DNA of 64,000 nt, taken from Bacteroidia bacterium. Its GTDB lineage: Bacteria > Bacteroidota > Bacteroidia > Chitinophagales > Chitinophagaceae. The stretch spans positions 1-64,000 of the forward strand of contig JAUHYD010000008.1 in the NCBI GenBank assembly GCA_030426665.1. The letters are read 5' to 3'. The notes beneath the pieces are model-generated. The model saw only the letters and a program-made list of their open reading frames with translations, was not told where the DNA came from and did not search any database. Shown here one piece after another: positions 16,581-26,208 of this stretch (positions within the stretch are counted from its first letter, which is position 1; each line of letters starts with the position of its first letter). Both the position numbers and the translations under genes were made by a program.

Positions 16581-19500
16581 TTAGAATTTAACCTTAACGT
16601 ATACGCCGTAGTTTCTTGTCGTCGGGCGAGCTATATAGTTAAATCCTTGTCCATTTCCGATAGAGCCAGCTGAAGTAGCTTCAGGGTCATCATATTTGTT
16701 ACTTTCCGCTGTCCAAAGAACGAGGTTGTTACCGTACACACCGGCTTCAAGTCCGCCAAACGGGCTACGTTCGTAAAACTTCTTTGGAATCTTGTAAGAC
16801 AATGACAACTCCTGCAACCTAACAAAGCTACCACCTACAATACCTTGCGCCTGCAACTGCTGCGGCTGTACTTTTGTGTAGTAGTCGTAAGGCAGGAATC
16901 TGGTTGTGTTAGGAAGGTAAATACTTGTGTTAGCCACATTGTAAACTGAGTTTTCCCACACGTATGCATTACGGTTATTTACCGTCGTAGGAATAGAAGA
17001 ACCGTTAGCATCCATGTTCATTTTGGTCTGACTGTAGAACTGACCACCTTGTTTTGTATTGAACAACGCATGCAGTCTGATTCCTTTGTATGTCAGGTCA
17101 GTTCCCCATGACGCCATGAATTTAGGCTGGTAAGAACCTTTATAAACAGGGTCTTTCGTTGCCAATGGCAACCCTGTAGCCTGGTCTACTATCGCATGCC
17201 ATGCACCCTGTGCATCCTGCATGTACTGAATGTCTTTCGCATAGAAAGAACCTAACGGGCGACCTTCAGCAGCGACAACCGACATACCATTATATCCACC
17301 AAGCACAATGTTCTCCATACCACCATTTACACGCTCAACGGTGTTTCTGTTATGTGTATACGTCATAAACACATCCCAACGAAGTCCGTAACGAGTAGAT
17401 ATTGGTGTTCCTCTCATTGACAATTCAACTCCATTGTTAGACACATCCCCTACATTGATGTAGTTATACGAATAGCCGGAAGAAGCCGGTAAAGGAACCG
17501 ATGCAATCAGGTTGGAAGTAAATGAGCGATAATAAGTGAAAGAAGTTGTCAACCTGTCGTGCAAGAAACCAAGATCTGCTCCTACCTCAAACTCACGAGT
17601 ACGCTCCGGACGTAACGTATTGTCACCAAATGTGTTCATAATCTGGTAAGCATTAACACCGGTTGGCGCATTCACTGTTGCATAGTTAGTCATTACAGAA
17701 CTACGTGTGTAGCCGGCATTGTTGTTTGCATATGGTATACCATCGTTACCGACACCACCGCCTGCCATGCGTACTTTTCCGTAATTAAGGAAATGGTCTC
17801 TGAATGCTGTACCCTTAAGGCGTTCTGTAAATACCCAACCAGTATTAACGGACGGATAGAAGTAAGATTGACGCCCTGTAAGCAATGTTGATGACCAATC
17901 ATTACGGCCGGCGATATCCAGAAACAGTTCTTTCTGATAGTTGAAAGCAACATCATAAAATATACCAACTGTTCTGCGATTCACAACATTGTTGTAACCC
18001 AGTACTGTACCTGCATTGTTTTGCAGGTTGTAATGGTTTGGCAATGCAAGTCCACCTGTTGACGGGTCAATAATTCCGGCCAGCATTTCATCGCGCTGGA
18101 ATGTCATGTTATGACCAACGAAAGACGTCATACCGAAGTTGCGGCTCAACTGATGCTTGTAGTTAACAATGAAGTCGTTATACAAACGCATACCGTTGTA
18201 GTTAGACTGAGCATAACCACCTGCAGATGAACGATTTATGCCTGAATACAACGGATCAATACCGGTAGTATTGTACATAGGTGAATTGTAAGTTGATCTG
18301 TCTGAAGTAGCGTCAACACCCACACGGTTGAAAATATGCCAGTCGTTCTTTTTCCATCCCAACTTCATGTTACCCAATACCCTGTCTGACTTATTGCGAT
18401 TGTCGTAATTTTTAGCAGTCCAGTATGGATTATTATAGGAACCATTGAAGTAACCGAACTTGTCGCCACCTGACGAATCGAAGGATTGCATTGACTGGTA
18501 CTTGCTATTTAGATCTTTTGCTTCCCAAATAGGAATATCGCGTGGTGTCTGGTAAAGATTATTAATTACGCCACCTGGACCGTCGCCACTTGTTTCTACC
18601 CTAGAATAAGTGTTCAGGTAGTTAACATTTACAGACGAGTATAAATTATGAGTCAACTCTGTACTTCCGTTGAAGCGTACACCATATCTATTGTAAAAGG
18701 TGTTCGGTACAACGCCGGAAGTGTTTACCGAGTTAAGAGACAACATGTAAGTTGACTTTTTAGTACCACCGGAAATAGACAGGAAGTTATCGGCATTCTG
18801 ACCTCTGTTGAAGAAGTTTCTGATGTTATCCGGTTGATTTGAGTATGGTTTAACCAATTGTTTGCCATCTATCACTTGCCCCCATGGACGAAGACCGCCA
18901 TCAAACTGATATCCCCAACTGCGGTATTCTCTCGGGTCATTTGCCATTCCGTCATACATATTGCCCTGACCGTAGGTACCCTGTGTTTCAGGGTATTTCA
19001 AAACATCACTTTGAGAAAAGGTACTCTTGAACACGATATCCATCTTACCAGCTTTACCGTCTGCATTATGCTTTCCCTTTTTGGTGGTATACATAATAGC
19101 ACCATTTGCACCCATAGCACCGTATAGTGCTGTTGCCGCTGCGGCAGGAAGTACAGTAACCGATTCAATTTCTTCTGGCTCTAAGTCATTCGCACTATTT
19201 CCAAAGTCTACCTGATTTAACTGAGAGAAAGCAGGATTGGCCGCGTTTAAAGAACTTCTCGTTCTATCATAGTTGTTGGTAATCACACCATCTACTACTA
19301 CAAGTGCATTACTGTTTTTCATGAAAGACTTTTCACCTCTCAGTATCACTCTGGTAGACCCACCGAAATTGCCGGTAGAGCTGGTGATATTTGCACCGGA
19401 AACCTTGCCCTGAAGTGCAGAAAGCACACTTGGCACACCAGCTACATTCAAGTCGTCTCCGCTTATGATGGTCGTCTTATATCCTACATCTCTCCTGTCA

Positions 19501-19874
19501 CGTCTGAAATCCATTGCGGTATTCACCACGCCATCTAAGTCTTTAGAAATAGGTGACATGTGAATATCGAGGGACTGGCCTTCGTCATCAACATACTGTG
19601 TTGCATAGCCTGCAGCCTGAAATACGATTGTGTTGTATCCGTCCGGCACTTCAAAAATAAAGTCACCGTTTACATCGGTCACTCCACCGCTGTGCGTACC
19701 CTGTACCCAAACTTCTGCGCCTTTCAATCCTTTTCCATACTCATCAAGGACCTTTCCTGCTACAGAATGGGTTTGCACCGTCTTTTCTTCTGTTGCTTCT
19801 TTAGACTCTTGCTGAGCTATTGCCGGCAAGCCGATTGTTAACAGTGATACAAATAAGAAACCAACTCTTTTCAT
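16581..19874 (-). CDS. SusC/RagA-family TonB-linked outer-membrane transporter
   Basis: A 1097-residue TonB-dependent channel. Order: signal peptide (1-20, ending AIAQQ); a carboxypeptidase-regulatory-like domain (about 36-115, SVAGKVLDEYGKGLKGAEVW); the plug (about 120-270) with the family signature VLSALQGKVSGANITSS and PAAAATALYGAMGANGAIMY; then a 22-strand-type barrel ending in YGVYVKVKF, with the terminal Phe needed for outer-membrane assembly. It imports a ligand captured by the SusD partner using TonB energy. No anti-sigma or hybrid regulator gene is adjacent, so control of the operon is unknown. It is the first gene of a three-gene operon. Confidence 0.95.
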   Translation of the reverse strand: MKRVGFLFVSLLTIGLPAIAQQESKEATEEKTVQTHSVAGKVLDEYGKGLKGAEVWVQGTHSGGVTDVNGDFIFEVPDGYNTIVFQAAGYATQYVDDEGQSLDIHMSPISKDLDGVVNTAMDFRRDRRDVGYKTTIISGDDLNVAGVPSVLSALQGKVSGANITSSTGNFGGSTRVILRGEKSFMKNSNALVVVDGVITNNYDRTRSSLNAANPAFSQLNQVDFGNSANDLEPEEIESVTVLPAAAATALYGAMGANGAIMYTTKKGKHNADGKAGKMDIVFKSTFSQSDVLKYPETQGTYGQGNMYDGMANDPREYRSWGYQFDGGLRPWGQVIDGKQLVKPYSNQPDNIRNFFNRGQNADNFLSISGGTKKSTYMLSLNSVNTSGVVPNTFYNRYGVRFNGSTELTHNLYSSVNVNYLNTYSRVETSGDGPGGVINNLYQTPRDIPIWEAKDLNSKYQSMQSFDSSGGDKFGYFNGSYNNPYWTAKNYDNRNKSDRVLGNMKLGWKKNDWHIFNRVGVDATSDRSTYNSPMYNTTGIDPLYSGINRSSAGGYAQSNYNGMRLYNDFIVNYKHQLSRNFGMTSFVGHNMTFQRDEMLAGIIDPSTGGLALPNHYNLQNNAGTVLGYNNVVNRRTVGIFYDVAFNYQKELFLDIAGRNDWSSTLLTGRQSYFYPSVNTGWVFTERLKGTAFRDHFLNYGKVRMAGGGVGNDGIPYANNNAGYTRSSVMTNYATVNAPTGVNAYQIMNTFGDNTLRPERTREFEVGADLGFLHDRLTTSFTYYRSFTSNLIASVPLPASSGYSYNYINVGDVSNNGVELSMRGTPISTRYGLRWDVFMTYTHNRNTVERVNGGMENIVLGGYNGMSVVAAEGRPLGSFYAKDIQYMQDAQGAWHAIVDQATGLPLATKDPVYKGSYQPKFMASWGTDLTYKGIRLHALFNTKQGGQFYSQTKMNMDANGSSIPTTVNNRNAYVWENSVYNVANTSIYLPNTTRFLPYDYYTKVQPQQLQAQGIVGGSFVRLQELSLSYKIPKKFYERSPFGGLEAGVYGNNLVLWTAESNKYDDPEATSAGSIGNGQGFNYIARPTTRNYGVYVKVKF

Positions 19875-20271
19875 GCTCTTTTATTTATCTGAAATAAATC
19901 TTTTATAGCGAATACACACCATCGTCCTGACCACAATAGCGGTCGGAACATAGTATTTGGGGGTGAATTTATCACAAGAATGTGAATAAACAAAGCATTC
20001 CTTTGTTTTTTCTTAACATAGAGCATGTCCTTAATGGGTGGATTCAGGGCATCTGAACCATGCTCAAAGGAAGTCGCATCAAACGAATTAGAATATTACC
20101 ATATTCATTTGTGCCATTTATACTTGAGTTGACAGGGTTTGCAAATTGTTAATCGGAGATTAAGTATGACAAAAGAGGTTTAATTTATCTTTATGCCTAT
20201 TACTTAGTACTTTTGAGATTCAGCAGAATCTTACATTCTGTCTGGGCTAACTTTTTTTGTTTAGAAATTTT
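19875..20271. other. divergent intergenic region susC / thrS
   Basis: About 400 bases carrying the start regions of two divergent transcripts. A TAnnTTTG element for thrS is at 20208-20215. No clear -7 element for susC, riboswitch or T-box-like structure could be recognised by eye. Confidence 0.5.
20208..20215 (+). promoter_or_regulatory. -7 element of thrS
   Basis: TACTTTTG matches TAnnTTTG; no convincing TTG lies at the expected distance. It would give a leader of about 50 bases before the ATG at 20272. Confidence 0.4.
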
Positions 20272-22221
20272 ATGATAAAAATTACATTACCTGATGGCTC
20301 TGTGAGAGAATATGCCTCAGGTGTTACCGCAGCAGATATTGCAAAATCAATCAGCGAAGGGCTGGCACGCAAGGTGCTTGCAGCAGAAGTAAACGGACAG
20401 GTTTGGGATTCCTCCCGTCCGATTAACAGCGATGCGACCGTGCGCTTGCTTACCTGGAACGATACGGAAGCAAAATCTACATTCTGGCACTCTTCTGCCC
20501 ACCTGATGGCAGAAGCTCTGGAGTCTATCTACCCGAATGTAAAGTTAGGCATCGGACCTCCTATTGAGCATGGGTTTTATTATGATATAGACCTCGGCGA
20601 AGAATCTATCAGCGATGAAGATTTGGTGAAAATAGAGGCAAAAATGAAGGAACTGGCTAAAAACAACAGTGCCTACATACGCAAAGACATGCCAAAAGAT
20701 GAGGCAATAGCCTACTTTACCGAAAAAGGCGACCCCTATAAGTTGGAGTTGCTGGAAGGTCTGGAAGATGGCAGTATTACCTTCTATACACAGGGCAACT
20801 TCACCGACTTGTGTCGCGGACCGCACATCCCATCAACGGGCACTATCAAGGCTATTAAGCTGACGAGCATTGCGGGTGCCTATTGGCGCGGCAACGAAAA
20901 GAACAAAATGCTTACCCGCATTTATGGTATCGCTTTTCCGGCACAAAAAGAGCTGGATGCTTATCTGGCGATGATAGAGGAAGCTAAAAAACGTGACCAC
21001 CGGAAATTGGGTAGAGAACTGGAGTTGTTTACTTTTTCTGAAAAGGTTGGAAGCGGCTTGCCTTTATGGTTGCCGAAGGGCGCCATGCTACGTGAGCGGC
21101 TACAGCAGTTCCTGCAGCGCGCACAGATTGAGACAGGCTACCTTCCGGTAATTACACCGCATATCGGCAGTAAGCAACTGTATGTAACGTCGGGGCACTG
21201 GGAGAAATATGGCAAGGATAGCTTCCGCCCCATTACTACCCCACAAGAGGGAGAGGAGTTCATGCTGAAACCGATGAACTGCCCACACCACTGTGAGATA
21301 TATAAATCTTCGCCACGCTCCTACAAGGATTTGCCGTTGCGTCTGGCTGAATTTGGAACTGTATATCGATACGAACAAAGCGGGGAGCTACATGGCCTGA
21401 CTCGTGTACGTGGCTTTACACAAGACGATGCGCACCTTTTCTGTATGCCGGAGCAGGTGTCCGCCGAATTCAAAAAAGTGATAGACCTTGTTCTGTATGT
21501 ATTTGAATCACTGGGCTTTACAGAATATACGGCACAGGTGTCGCTTAGAGATAAGGAAGACAGAAGTAAATACATAGGTAGCGAAGAAAACTGGGCAATA
21601 GCGGAGCAGGCAATTATAGATGCCGCAGCAGAAAAAGGGTTAAATACTGTTATCGAATATGGCGAGGCAGCATTCTATGGTCCTAAACTGGACTTCATGG
21701 TTCGTGATGCTCTCGGTCGTAAATGGCAGCTGGGTACCATACAGGTAGACTATAACCTTCCTGAACGTTTTGAGCTGGAATACGTAGATAGCGACAACTC
21801 CCGCAAACGCCCGGTAATGATACACCGTGCACCGTTCGGAAGTATGGAACGATTCATAGCGGTCTTGCTTGAACACTGTGGTGGTAATCTGCCGTTGTGG
21901 CTAGCTCCGTTGCAGGTAATGATACTGCCCATCAGCGACAAGTATAGCGAATATGCACACTTCGTAGCCGGCAAATTGAAGGCTGCAGATATCCGCTGTG
22001 AATTAGACGAACGCAGCGAAAAAATAGGCAGAAAAATCAGGGATACAGAACTGATGAAAACACCCTATATGCTGATAGTAGGAGAGAAGGAGATGAACGA
22101 TGGCCTGGTGGCGGTGCGCAAGCATGGCGAAGGCGACAAAGGCGCTATATCCATAGATGAATTTACAGCCGAAATACAAGGGATAGTAAAAGAGCAATTG
22201 AAAGGAAAAAACAGGAATTAA
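20272..22221 (+). CDS. thrS: threonine--tRNA ligase
   Basis: Class II aminoacyl-tRNA synthetase of 649 residues from ATG 20272 ([10 protein letters not shown]); an in-frame TTG at 20257 is ignored because the TGS domain begins naturally at the ATG. Domains: TGS (1-60); SAD editing domain (about 65-220) with [11 protein letters not shown] and CRGPHIP supplying the metal-binding His/Cys set; catalytic core with motif 2 around [20 protein letters not shown] and motif 3 ending [10 protein letters not shown]; anticodon-binding domain (about 545-645, [16 protein letters not shown]). It charges tRNA-Thr with threonine. The gene is followed by infC after 95 bases, the usual order. Confidence 0.97.
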   Translation: MIKITLPDGSVREYASGVTAADIAKSISEGLARKVLAAEVNGQVWDSSRPINSDATVRLLTWNDTEAKSTFWHSSAHLMAEALESIYPNVKLGIGPPIEHGFYYDIDLGEESISDEDLVKIEAKMKELAKNNSAYIRKDMPKDEAIAYFTEKGDPYKLELLEGLEDGSITFYTQGNFTDLCRGPHIPSTGTIKAIKLTSIAGAYWRGNEKNKMLTRIYGIAFPAQKELDAYLAMIEEAKKRDHRKLGRELELFTFSEKVGSGLPLWLPKGAMLRERLQQFLQRAQIETGYLPVITPHIGSKQLYVTSGHWEKYGKDSFRPITTPQEGEEFMLKPMNCPHHCEIYKSSPRSYKDLPLRLAEFGTVYRYEQSGELHGLTRVRGFTQDDAHLFCMPEQVSAEFKKVIDLVLYVFESLGFTEYTAQVSLRDKEDRSKYIGSEENWAIAEQAIIDAAAEKGLNTVIEYGEAAFYGPKLDFMVRDALGRKWQLGTIQVDYNLPERFELEYVDSDNSRKRPVMIHRAPFGSMERFIAVLLEHCGGNLPLWLAPLQVMILPISDKYSEYAHFVAGKLKAADIRCELDERSEKIGRKIRDTELMKTPYMLIVGEKEMNDGLVAVRKHGEGDKGAISIDEFTAEIQGIVKEQLKGKNRN

Positions 22222-22263
22222 AAGGACATCACAAAATATTTCATAAATCTAATACCAATAGTG

Positions 22264-22293
22264 TTAGTTTAATAAACAAATATTCTAATTTTG
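22264..22293 (+). promoter_or_regulatory. promoter in thrS-infC gap
   Basis: TTA at 22264-22266, 19 bases, then TAATTTTG at 22286-22293. It would let infC be transcribed separately from thrS with a leader of about 17 bases. Confidence 0.5.
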
Positions 22294-22316
22294 TCCGATA
22301 ACTTTAAAAACCATTA

Positions 22317-22874
22317 ATGCAGAAAAGACCAAAAGGAAGGCCATATTTCAGGCCGAGATTGCCTCAGAACGAACATCGCCTTAACAACGAAATAACCGCA
22401 CCGGAAGTGCGTGTTGTGGGCGAAGATATCGAACCGGGAATTTACCCACTAGCAGAAGCCCTGAAAATGGCGGCAGCAAAAGAGGTGGATTTGGTAGAAA
22501 TATCGCCAAAGGCAGCTCCTCCCGTGTGTAGGATTATTGACTACAAGAAGTTCTTGTACGAGAAGAAAAAGAAAGACAAGGAGCAAAAGGCGAAGGCAAA
22601 GCAATCTGAATTAAAAGAAATTCGTTTTACTCCAAATACCGATGACCATGATTTCGACTTTAAAGCGAAACATGCTGAGAAGTTTTTGCAAGACGGCAAC
22701 AAGGTGAAATGCTATGTGCAGTTCAAAGGGCGTGCTATAATGTTTCAGGAAAGAGGGGAATTACTATTGTTGAAATTTGCTGAACGCATGTCTGAATACG
22801 GCTCACTGGAATCAATGCCTAAAATGGAAGGTCGTAGAATGTTGGCTATGTTTTCTCCGAAAAAGAAAAAATAG
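22317..22874 (+). CDS. infC: translation initiation factor IF-3
   Basis: A 185-residue IF-3. The N-terminal domain begins after a short basic extension (PKGRPYFRPRLPQNE) with HRLNNEITAPEVRVVGEDIE; the linker is Lys-rich (EKKKKDKEQKAKAKQSELKE); the C-terminal domain holds IRFTPNTDDHDFDFKAKHAE and YVQFKGRAIMFQERG, the 30S-binding face. It keeps ribosomal subunits apart and proofreads start-codon selection. It begins with ATG, not the AUU start used for autoregulation in E. coli. The L35 and L20 genes that normally follow are absent here. Confidence 0.97.
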   Translation: MQKRPKGRPYFRPRLPQNEHRLNNEITAPEVRVVGEDIEPGIYPLAEALKMAAAKEVDLVEISPKAAPPVCRIIDYKKFLYEKKKKDKEQKAKAKQSELKEIRFTPNTDDHDFDFKAKHAEKFLQDGNKVKCYVQFKGRAIMFQERGELLLLKFAERMSEYGSLESMPKMEGRRMLAMFSPKKKK

Positions 22875-22960
22875 CGGTGTTGACACCCAACAGTTTATAC
22901 CATTTTTTGTTATCTGAATGTAAATGAATTATATTTTTAAAATAAAATCTTATAAAGTAG

Positions 22961-22968
22961 TATCTTTG
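22961..22968 (+). promoter_or_regulatory. -7 element upstream of first small-RNA-like unit
   Basis: TATCTTTG matches TAnnTTTG. No TTG is present at the usual distance. It lies 42 bases before the first 55-base unit. Confidence 0.45.
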
Positions 22969-22974
22969 GGCAAC

Positions 22975-23066
22975 TCCTACGAGAAAAAGACATTTTTCTA
23001 TATAAAGACGTTTTCATGGTGATAGGGTTTATAGGGGCTGGCCTGTTCTCAGGCTGGCTTTTTTAA
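22975..23066 (+). ncRNA. candidate small RNA, copy 1
   Basis: Predicted from a -7 element (22961-22968) to a hairpin at 23036-23059 (10 paired positions including three G-U pairs, loop TTCT) followed by six T. The last 55 bases (23010-23064) recur almost perfectly 121 bases downstream. No open reading frame of note lies inside. The 5' end is an estimate of about 7 bases after the -7 element. Confidence 0.5.
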
Positions 23067-23185
23067 CCTAAAACACCTTGAAGTCTGAAATTATTTGCAA
23101 ATGAACAGATTGTCTGTAACTTTGCATTAAGTTTTCATAGTGATAGGGTTTATAGGGGCTGGCCTGTTCTCAGGCTGGCTTTTTT
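23010..23185 (+). repeat. pair of 55-base direct repeats with terminator hairpins
   Basis: 23010-23064 and 23131-23185 differ at a single base (G at 23018, A at 23139). Each contains the stretch GATAGGGTTTATAGGGG and then the hairpin GGCTGGCCTG-TTCT-CAGGCTGGCT followed by T6. The 66 bases between the copies are unrelated to the bases before copy 1. Confidence 0.95.
23095..23124 (+). promoter_or_regulatory. promoter of second small-RNA-like unit
   Basis: TTG at 23095-23097, exactly 19 bases, then TAACTTTG at 23117-23124. The second 55-base repeat begins 7 bases later, at the expected transcription start. Confidence 0.65.
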
Positions 23186-23187
23186 AT
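23131..23187 (+). ncRNA. candidate small RNA, copy 2
   Basis: A full consensus promoter ends 7 bases before the repeat unit and a rho-independent terminator (hairpin 23157-23180, then T6) closes it, predicting a transcript of about 55 nucleotides that equals the repeat. Such tight packing of promoter, conserved unit and terminator is typical of an independently transcribed small RNA. Function and targets are unknown. Confidence 0.6.
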
Positions 23188-23412
23188 TTTGGGAAATTGC
23201 AACACTCCTGAATACCTTTTCAAAAATGATATTAACAAGTCATTATCTAACTGGCTTGTGTAATTAATTTAGCCTTAATCCTTTTCCCCCAATGAACTAC
23301 TAATTCGTTTCTCAACAGAAAAGTGAAATCACCCACCTTAAGCATTTGATGATTATTCCGTTTTAAGGTTTCCTGATAAATTCATAAATTACACCAAAAT
23401 ACAACCTCTTAT

Positions 23413-24489
23413 ATGCGTTATATACTGTTAAGTATATTCTTGTGTCTATTTAGCAGCCAGCAAACTATTGCCCAATTAGCTGCTTATGTAAACAACCAAA
23501 ATCAAGTAATGGTATGGGACAAAGGAATGATACGAAAGATTGACTTTCTGGCCCCAACCGATATGAAAATAGGCAGAACAGCCATCCCTTATTTAGACAA
23601 TTCACGTACATTCAAAATATACAGCAACCATAGAGTGACACCTGTAAATATTGGCTTTACTAATGCCTACTTTGCTACTGATAATCTGGTTGCTTTTATG
23701 AACCAAAAACAACTGAATGTATTTGAAAACGGGAAAATAAAAATGCTGACCGGTGTAACCGACCAATATTTTGTAGCAGACAGCGTAATAATGTTCTTAG
23801 ACTCTTATAAAGGTGCGTACAAAGCATACTATAATGGTCAGATTTATGACATTGAAAGCTATTTCTCGGATAGCAGCCTGGCGAGTATTAAGGTATCTGA
23901 CAACATTATTGCTTATAACAACTTTGCCAACCAATTTAGAGTGTTCTTTCACGGAGAACTACTCTCTCAGGAAGACTTTCCAGTATCTAGCTTTGAAGTT
24001 GGTAGAAATACCGTTGCATATGTAGATGTAAATAGAAAATTCAAGATTTTCTACAACGGCAAGACATACTTAATAGATGATTTCCCTCCCAAATCTTATC
24101 AGGCAGGTGACAACGTTGTTGCGTATGTAACGGCAGACGGTTATTTCAAAGTTTTCTACAATGGAGAAGCCACTTCACTTGGTTTCATGAGTGGCAACTA
24201 TCAGGTTAAGGACTATATTGTTGCGTTTAAAGATCAAAGCAATTACCTGAAAGTCTTCTACAAAGGTGATGTAATAACTGTTGATAATTACTACCCCGAA
24301 AATATGACTATCCAGTATAACTCCCTTGCTTATGTTAACTACGGCAGGATGCTCAAGATGTTTTCAGAAGGGGAAATATACGAGGTTACCAATGCAGAAC
24401 TGACCAACTGGCAACTGAACTACGATGTAATTCAGTACCAATTAGGTCAAAATCTGTTTCGGGTGTTTTATAAAGGCAGAGAGTACTAA
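23413..24489 (+). CDS. exported protein made of ten ~35-residue repeats
   Basis: A 358-residue protein with a signal peptide (1-21, ending TIAQ) and then essentially only repeats. Ten units of about 35 residues can be aligned by the pattern hydrophobic-AY/AF, 6-8 residues, F-K-V-F-Y-x-G-E/K, then a polar loop ending in a G/D-N pair (for example TVAYVDVNRKFKIFYNGKTY and VVAYVTADGYFKVFYNGEAT). The last unit is cut short right after FRVFYKGREY. The alternating beta pattern suggests a propeller or solenoid. It resembles no family I can name; WG repeats have similar length but different key residues. Location is periplasmic or outer surface; no sorting domain is seen. Confidence 0.75.
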   Translation: MRYILLSIFLCLFSSQQTIAQLAAYVNNQNQVMVWDKGMIRKIDFLAPTDMKIGRTAIPYLDNSRTFKIYSNHRVTPVNIGFTNAYFATDNLVAFMNQKQLNVFENGKIKMLTGVTDQYFVADSVIMFLDSYKGAYKAYYNGQIYDIESYFSDSSLASIKVSDNIIAYNNFANQFRVFFHGELLSQEDFPVSSFEVGRNTVAYVDVNRKFKIFYNGKTYLIDDFPPKSYQAGDNVVAYVTADGYFKVFYNGEATSLGFMSGNYQVKDYIVAFKDQSNYLKVFYKGDVITVDNYYPENMTIQYNSLAYVNYGRMLKMFSEGEIYEVTNAELTNWQLNYDVIQYQLGQNLFRVFYKGREY

Positions 24490-24493
24490 AGCA

Positions 24494-26182
24494 CTATTTC
24501 ATTGTATTTAATACAATTTTCCAGGCTTTCTGCTCTTTCAACTCTGCTGCCTGTAGGATATCCTCCGCTTGTGCTAAAAGCGGCTTCACTTCCGGATGCT
24601 CTTTAAGATCCTGAGCATTTATCATCACATTCAGGTAGCAACCTCTCACTGCAGCCCTTGCACACAACGCGCCTACTCCGGCGTCGCTCACGCTATTAGG
24701 GTTTCCCTTTGCAGCCATTTCTATTGCCAGATCAAATGACTTAAAAGCCAACTCCATCGTCCGGAAGGGAACTTTAATTGCATATATTGTGGCCGTTTCT
24801 ATCGCAGCCTTTCTTGCCGCCTTTTCTTCGTCATTTGTTTTTGGCAACCCAAACGCATCCATGATTTTCCCGAAAGCATTAGTATCTTCATCTACCAAGT
24901 GTAATAACTCTTTAACGAGCACCTGACCTTCGGCAGCATGGTTGCTGAACTCCTCCCAACGATCGTCCCAACCACGTTTGTGTGACGACAAGTTGGCCAC
25001 CATCGTTCCGAGCGACGCACCCAGGGCAGCACAATATGCCGACACTGAACCACCACCCGGTGCTACCGACTCACTGGCAGTAACCATAGCAAAGCCTTTG
25101 GCTGAAAGGTCCACCAGCTTCTTTGCAGATGTATCGGCCATGCGCCATTCAATTATCTTTTTTCTAGGGTCGAATGTTCCCAATTCGTCCAATCCAAGAG
25201 AACGAATGGCAATGCGCACTAATTCCTCCTCGCCAACTCCCACACTTCGTTGTTGCTTTTCCAGAAAATACTTACCAGCATCCAGCATGGCCTGCAGCGG
25301 AACCAATCCTACCAACTCACTCCCGGTTACTCTCATTCCACGAGCATTTGCCCGGTCACATACTGTATCAAACAGCACGTGCAGTGGGGTCGTATGCATA
25401 TTGGTCAGGTTTATAGATATCTGAGCTATACCGTATTCCTCGATAAACCAGCCAATTGCCTTTACGTTCTTTAGCAGTCCGGGCTGCCAAACAGGATTCC
25501 CTTCATCATCTTTTACGGTCTTTCCTTTTTCGTCTTTTTTCTGACGTCCCTTTTCACGAATATCAAATGCCACAGCATTAGCCCTACGTGTGGAAGTAGT
25601 ATTCAGGTTTACATTGTATGCAATCAGGAAATCTCTGGCACCTATGGCAGTTGCCCCACTCTGTTCATTAAAAACAGCCGCCCCATAATCGGGCTTCCAT
25701 TCCTCTTTCGATATTTTTGCCTGCATTCCCTCATACTCACCACTCCTTATGTCTGCGAGGTTTCTGCGGTAATCTTGCTTGGCAGCATACTCATACAGAA
25801 ACACAGGAATCCCGGCCTCTTCACCAACCTTTTTTGCTAACTCGTTGGCAAAGGCGATGGTTTCTTCCATTGTTATGCCTGACACAGGTATCAACGGACA
25901 AACATCTGTTGCTCCCATCCGTGGATGTTCGCCGGTATGCTTGCGCATATCTATAAGTTCGCCGGCCTTTTTGATTGCCATAAAGGCAGCAGTAACGACT
26001 GCATGCGGATTTCCAACAAAAGTCACAACTGTCCGGTTGGTAGCTTTGCCCGGGTCTACATCCAGCAAACTAACGCCTTCTATTTTTTCTATTTCATCGG
26101 TTATTTGCCTGATGACATTCATATCGCGCCCCTCACTAAAATTAGGAACGCACTCGATTATTGCATTTGAAAAGTCTCTCAT
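24494..26182 (-). CDS. ftcD: bifunctional glutamate formimidoyltransferase / formimidoyl-THF cyclodeaminase
   Basis: A 562-residue fused enzyme from ATG 26182 (MRDFSNAIIECVPNFSEGRD); an upstream in-frame codon at 26203 is less likely because a -7 element covers 26201-26208. The N-terminal half (to about 325) is the transferase, with ECVPNFSEGR, HTGEHPRMGATDVCPLIP and VGLVP; the C-terminal 200 residues are the cyclodeaminase (SESVAPGGGSVSAYCAALG). It moves the formimino group of formiminoglutamate, from histidine breakdown, to tetrahydrofolate and releases ammonia. No other hut gene is in the window. It converges on the 23413 gene with a 4-base gap. Confidence 0.95.
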   Translation of the reverse strand: MRDFSNAIIECVPNFSEGRDMNVIRQITDEIEKIEGVSLLDVDPGKATNRTVVTFVGNPHAVVTAAFMAIKKAGELIDMRKHTGEHPRMGATDVCPLIPVSGITMEETIAFANELAKKVGEEAGIPVFLYEYAAKQDYRRNLADIRSGEYEGMQAKISKEEWKPDYGAAVFNEQSGATAIGARDFLIAYNVNLNTTSTRRANAVAFDIREKGRQKKDEKGKTVKDDEGNPVWQPGLLKNVKAIGWFIEEYGIAQISINLTNMHTTPLHVLFDTVCDRANARGMRVTGSELVGLVPLQAMLDAGKYFLEKQQRSVGVGEEELVRIAIRSLGLDELGTFDPRKKIIEWRMADTSAKKLVDLSAKGFAMVTASESVAPGGGSVSAYCAALGASLGTMVANLSSHKRGWDDRWEEFSNHAAEGQVLVKELLHLVDEDTNAFGKIMDAFGLPKTNDEEKAARKAAIETATIYAIKVPFRTMELAFKSFDLAIEMAAKGNPNSVSDAGVGALCARAAVRGCYLNVMINAQDLKEHPEVKPLLAQAEDILQAAELKEQKAWKIVLNTMK

Positions 26183-26200
26183 TATTTTGGTAATTATGTG

Positions 26201-26208
26201 CAAAAATA
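26201..26208 (-). promoter_or_regulatory. -7 element of ftcD
   Basis: TATTTTTG on the minus strand. It overlaps the T-rich tail of the upstream rny terminator, so the same bases end one transcript and begin the next. Confidence 0.45.

Noticed and set aside
22981-23000. A small AT hairpin (AGAAAAA / TTTTTCT) before the first small-RNA unit
   Set aside because: Only A-T rich with 7 pairs and a 4-base loop; too weak to call a terminator or regulatory element by itself.
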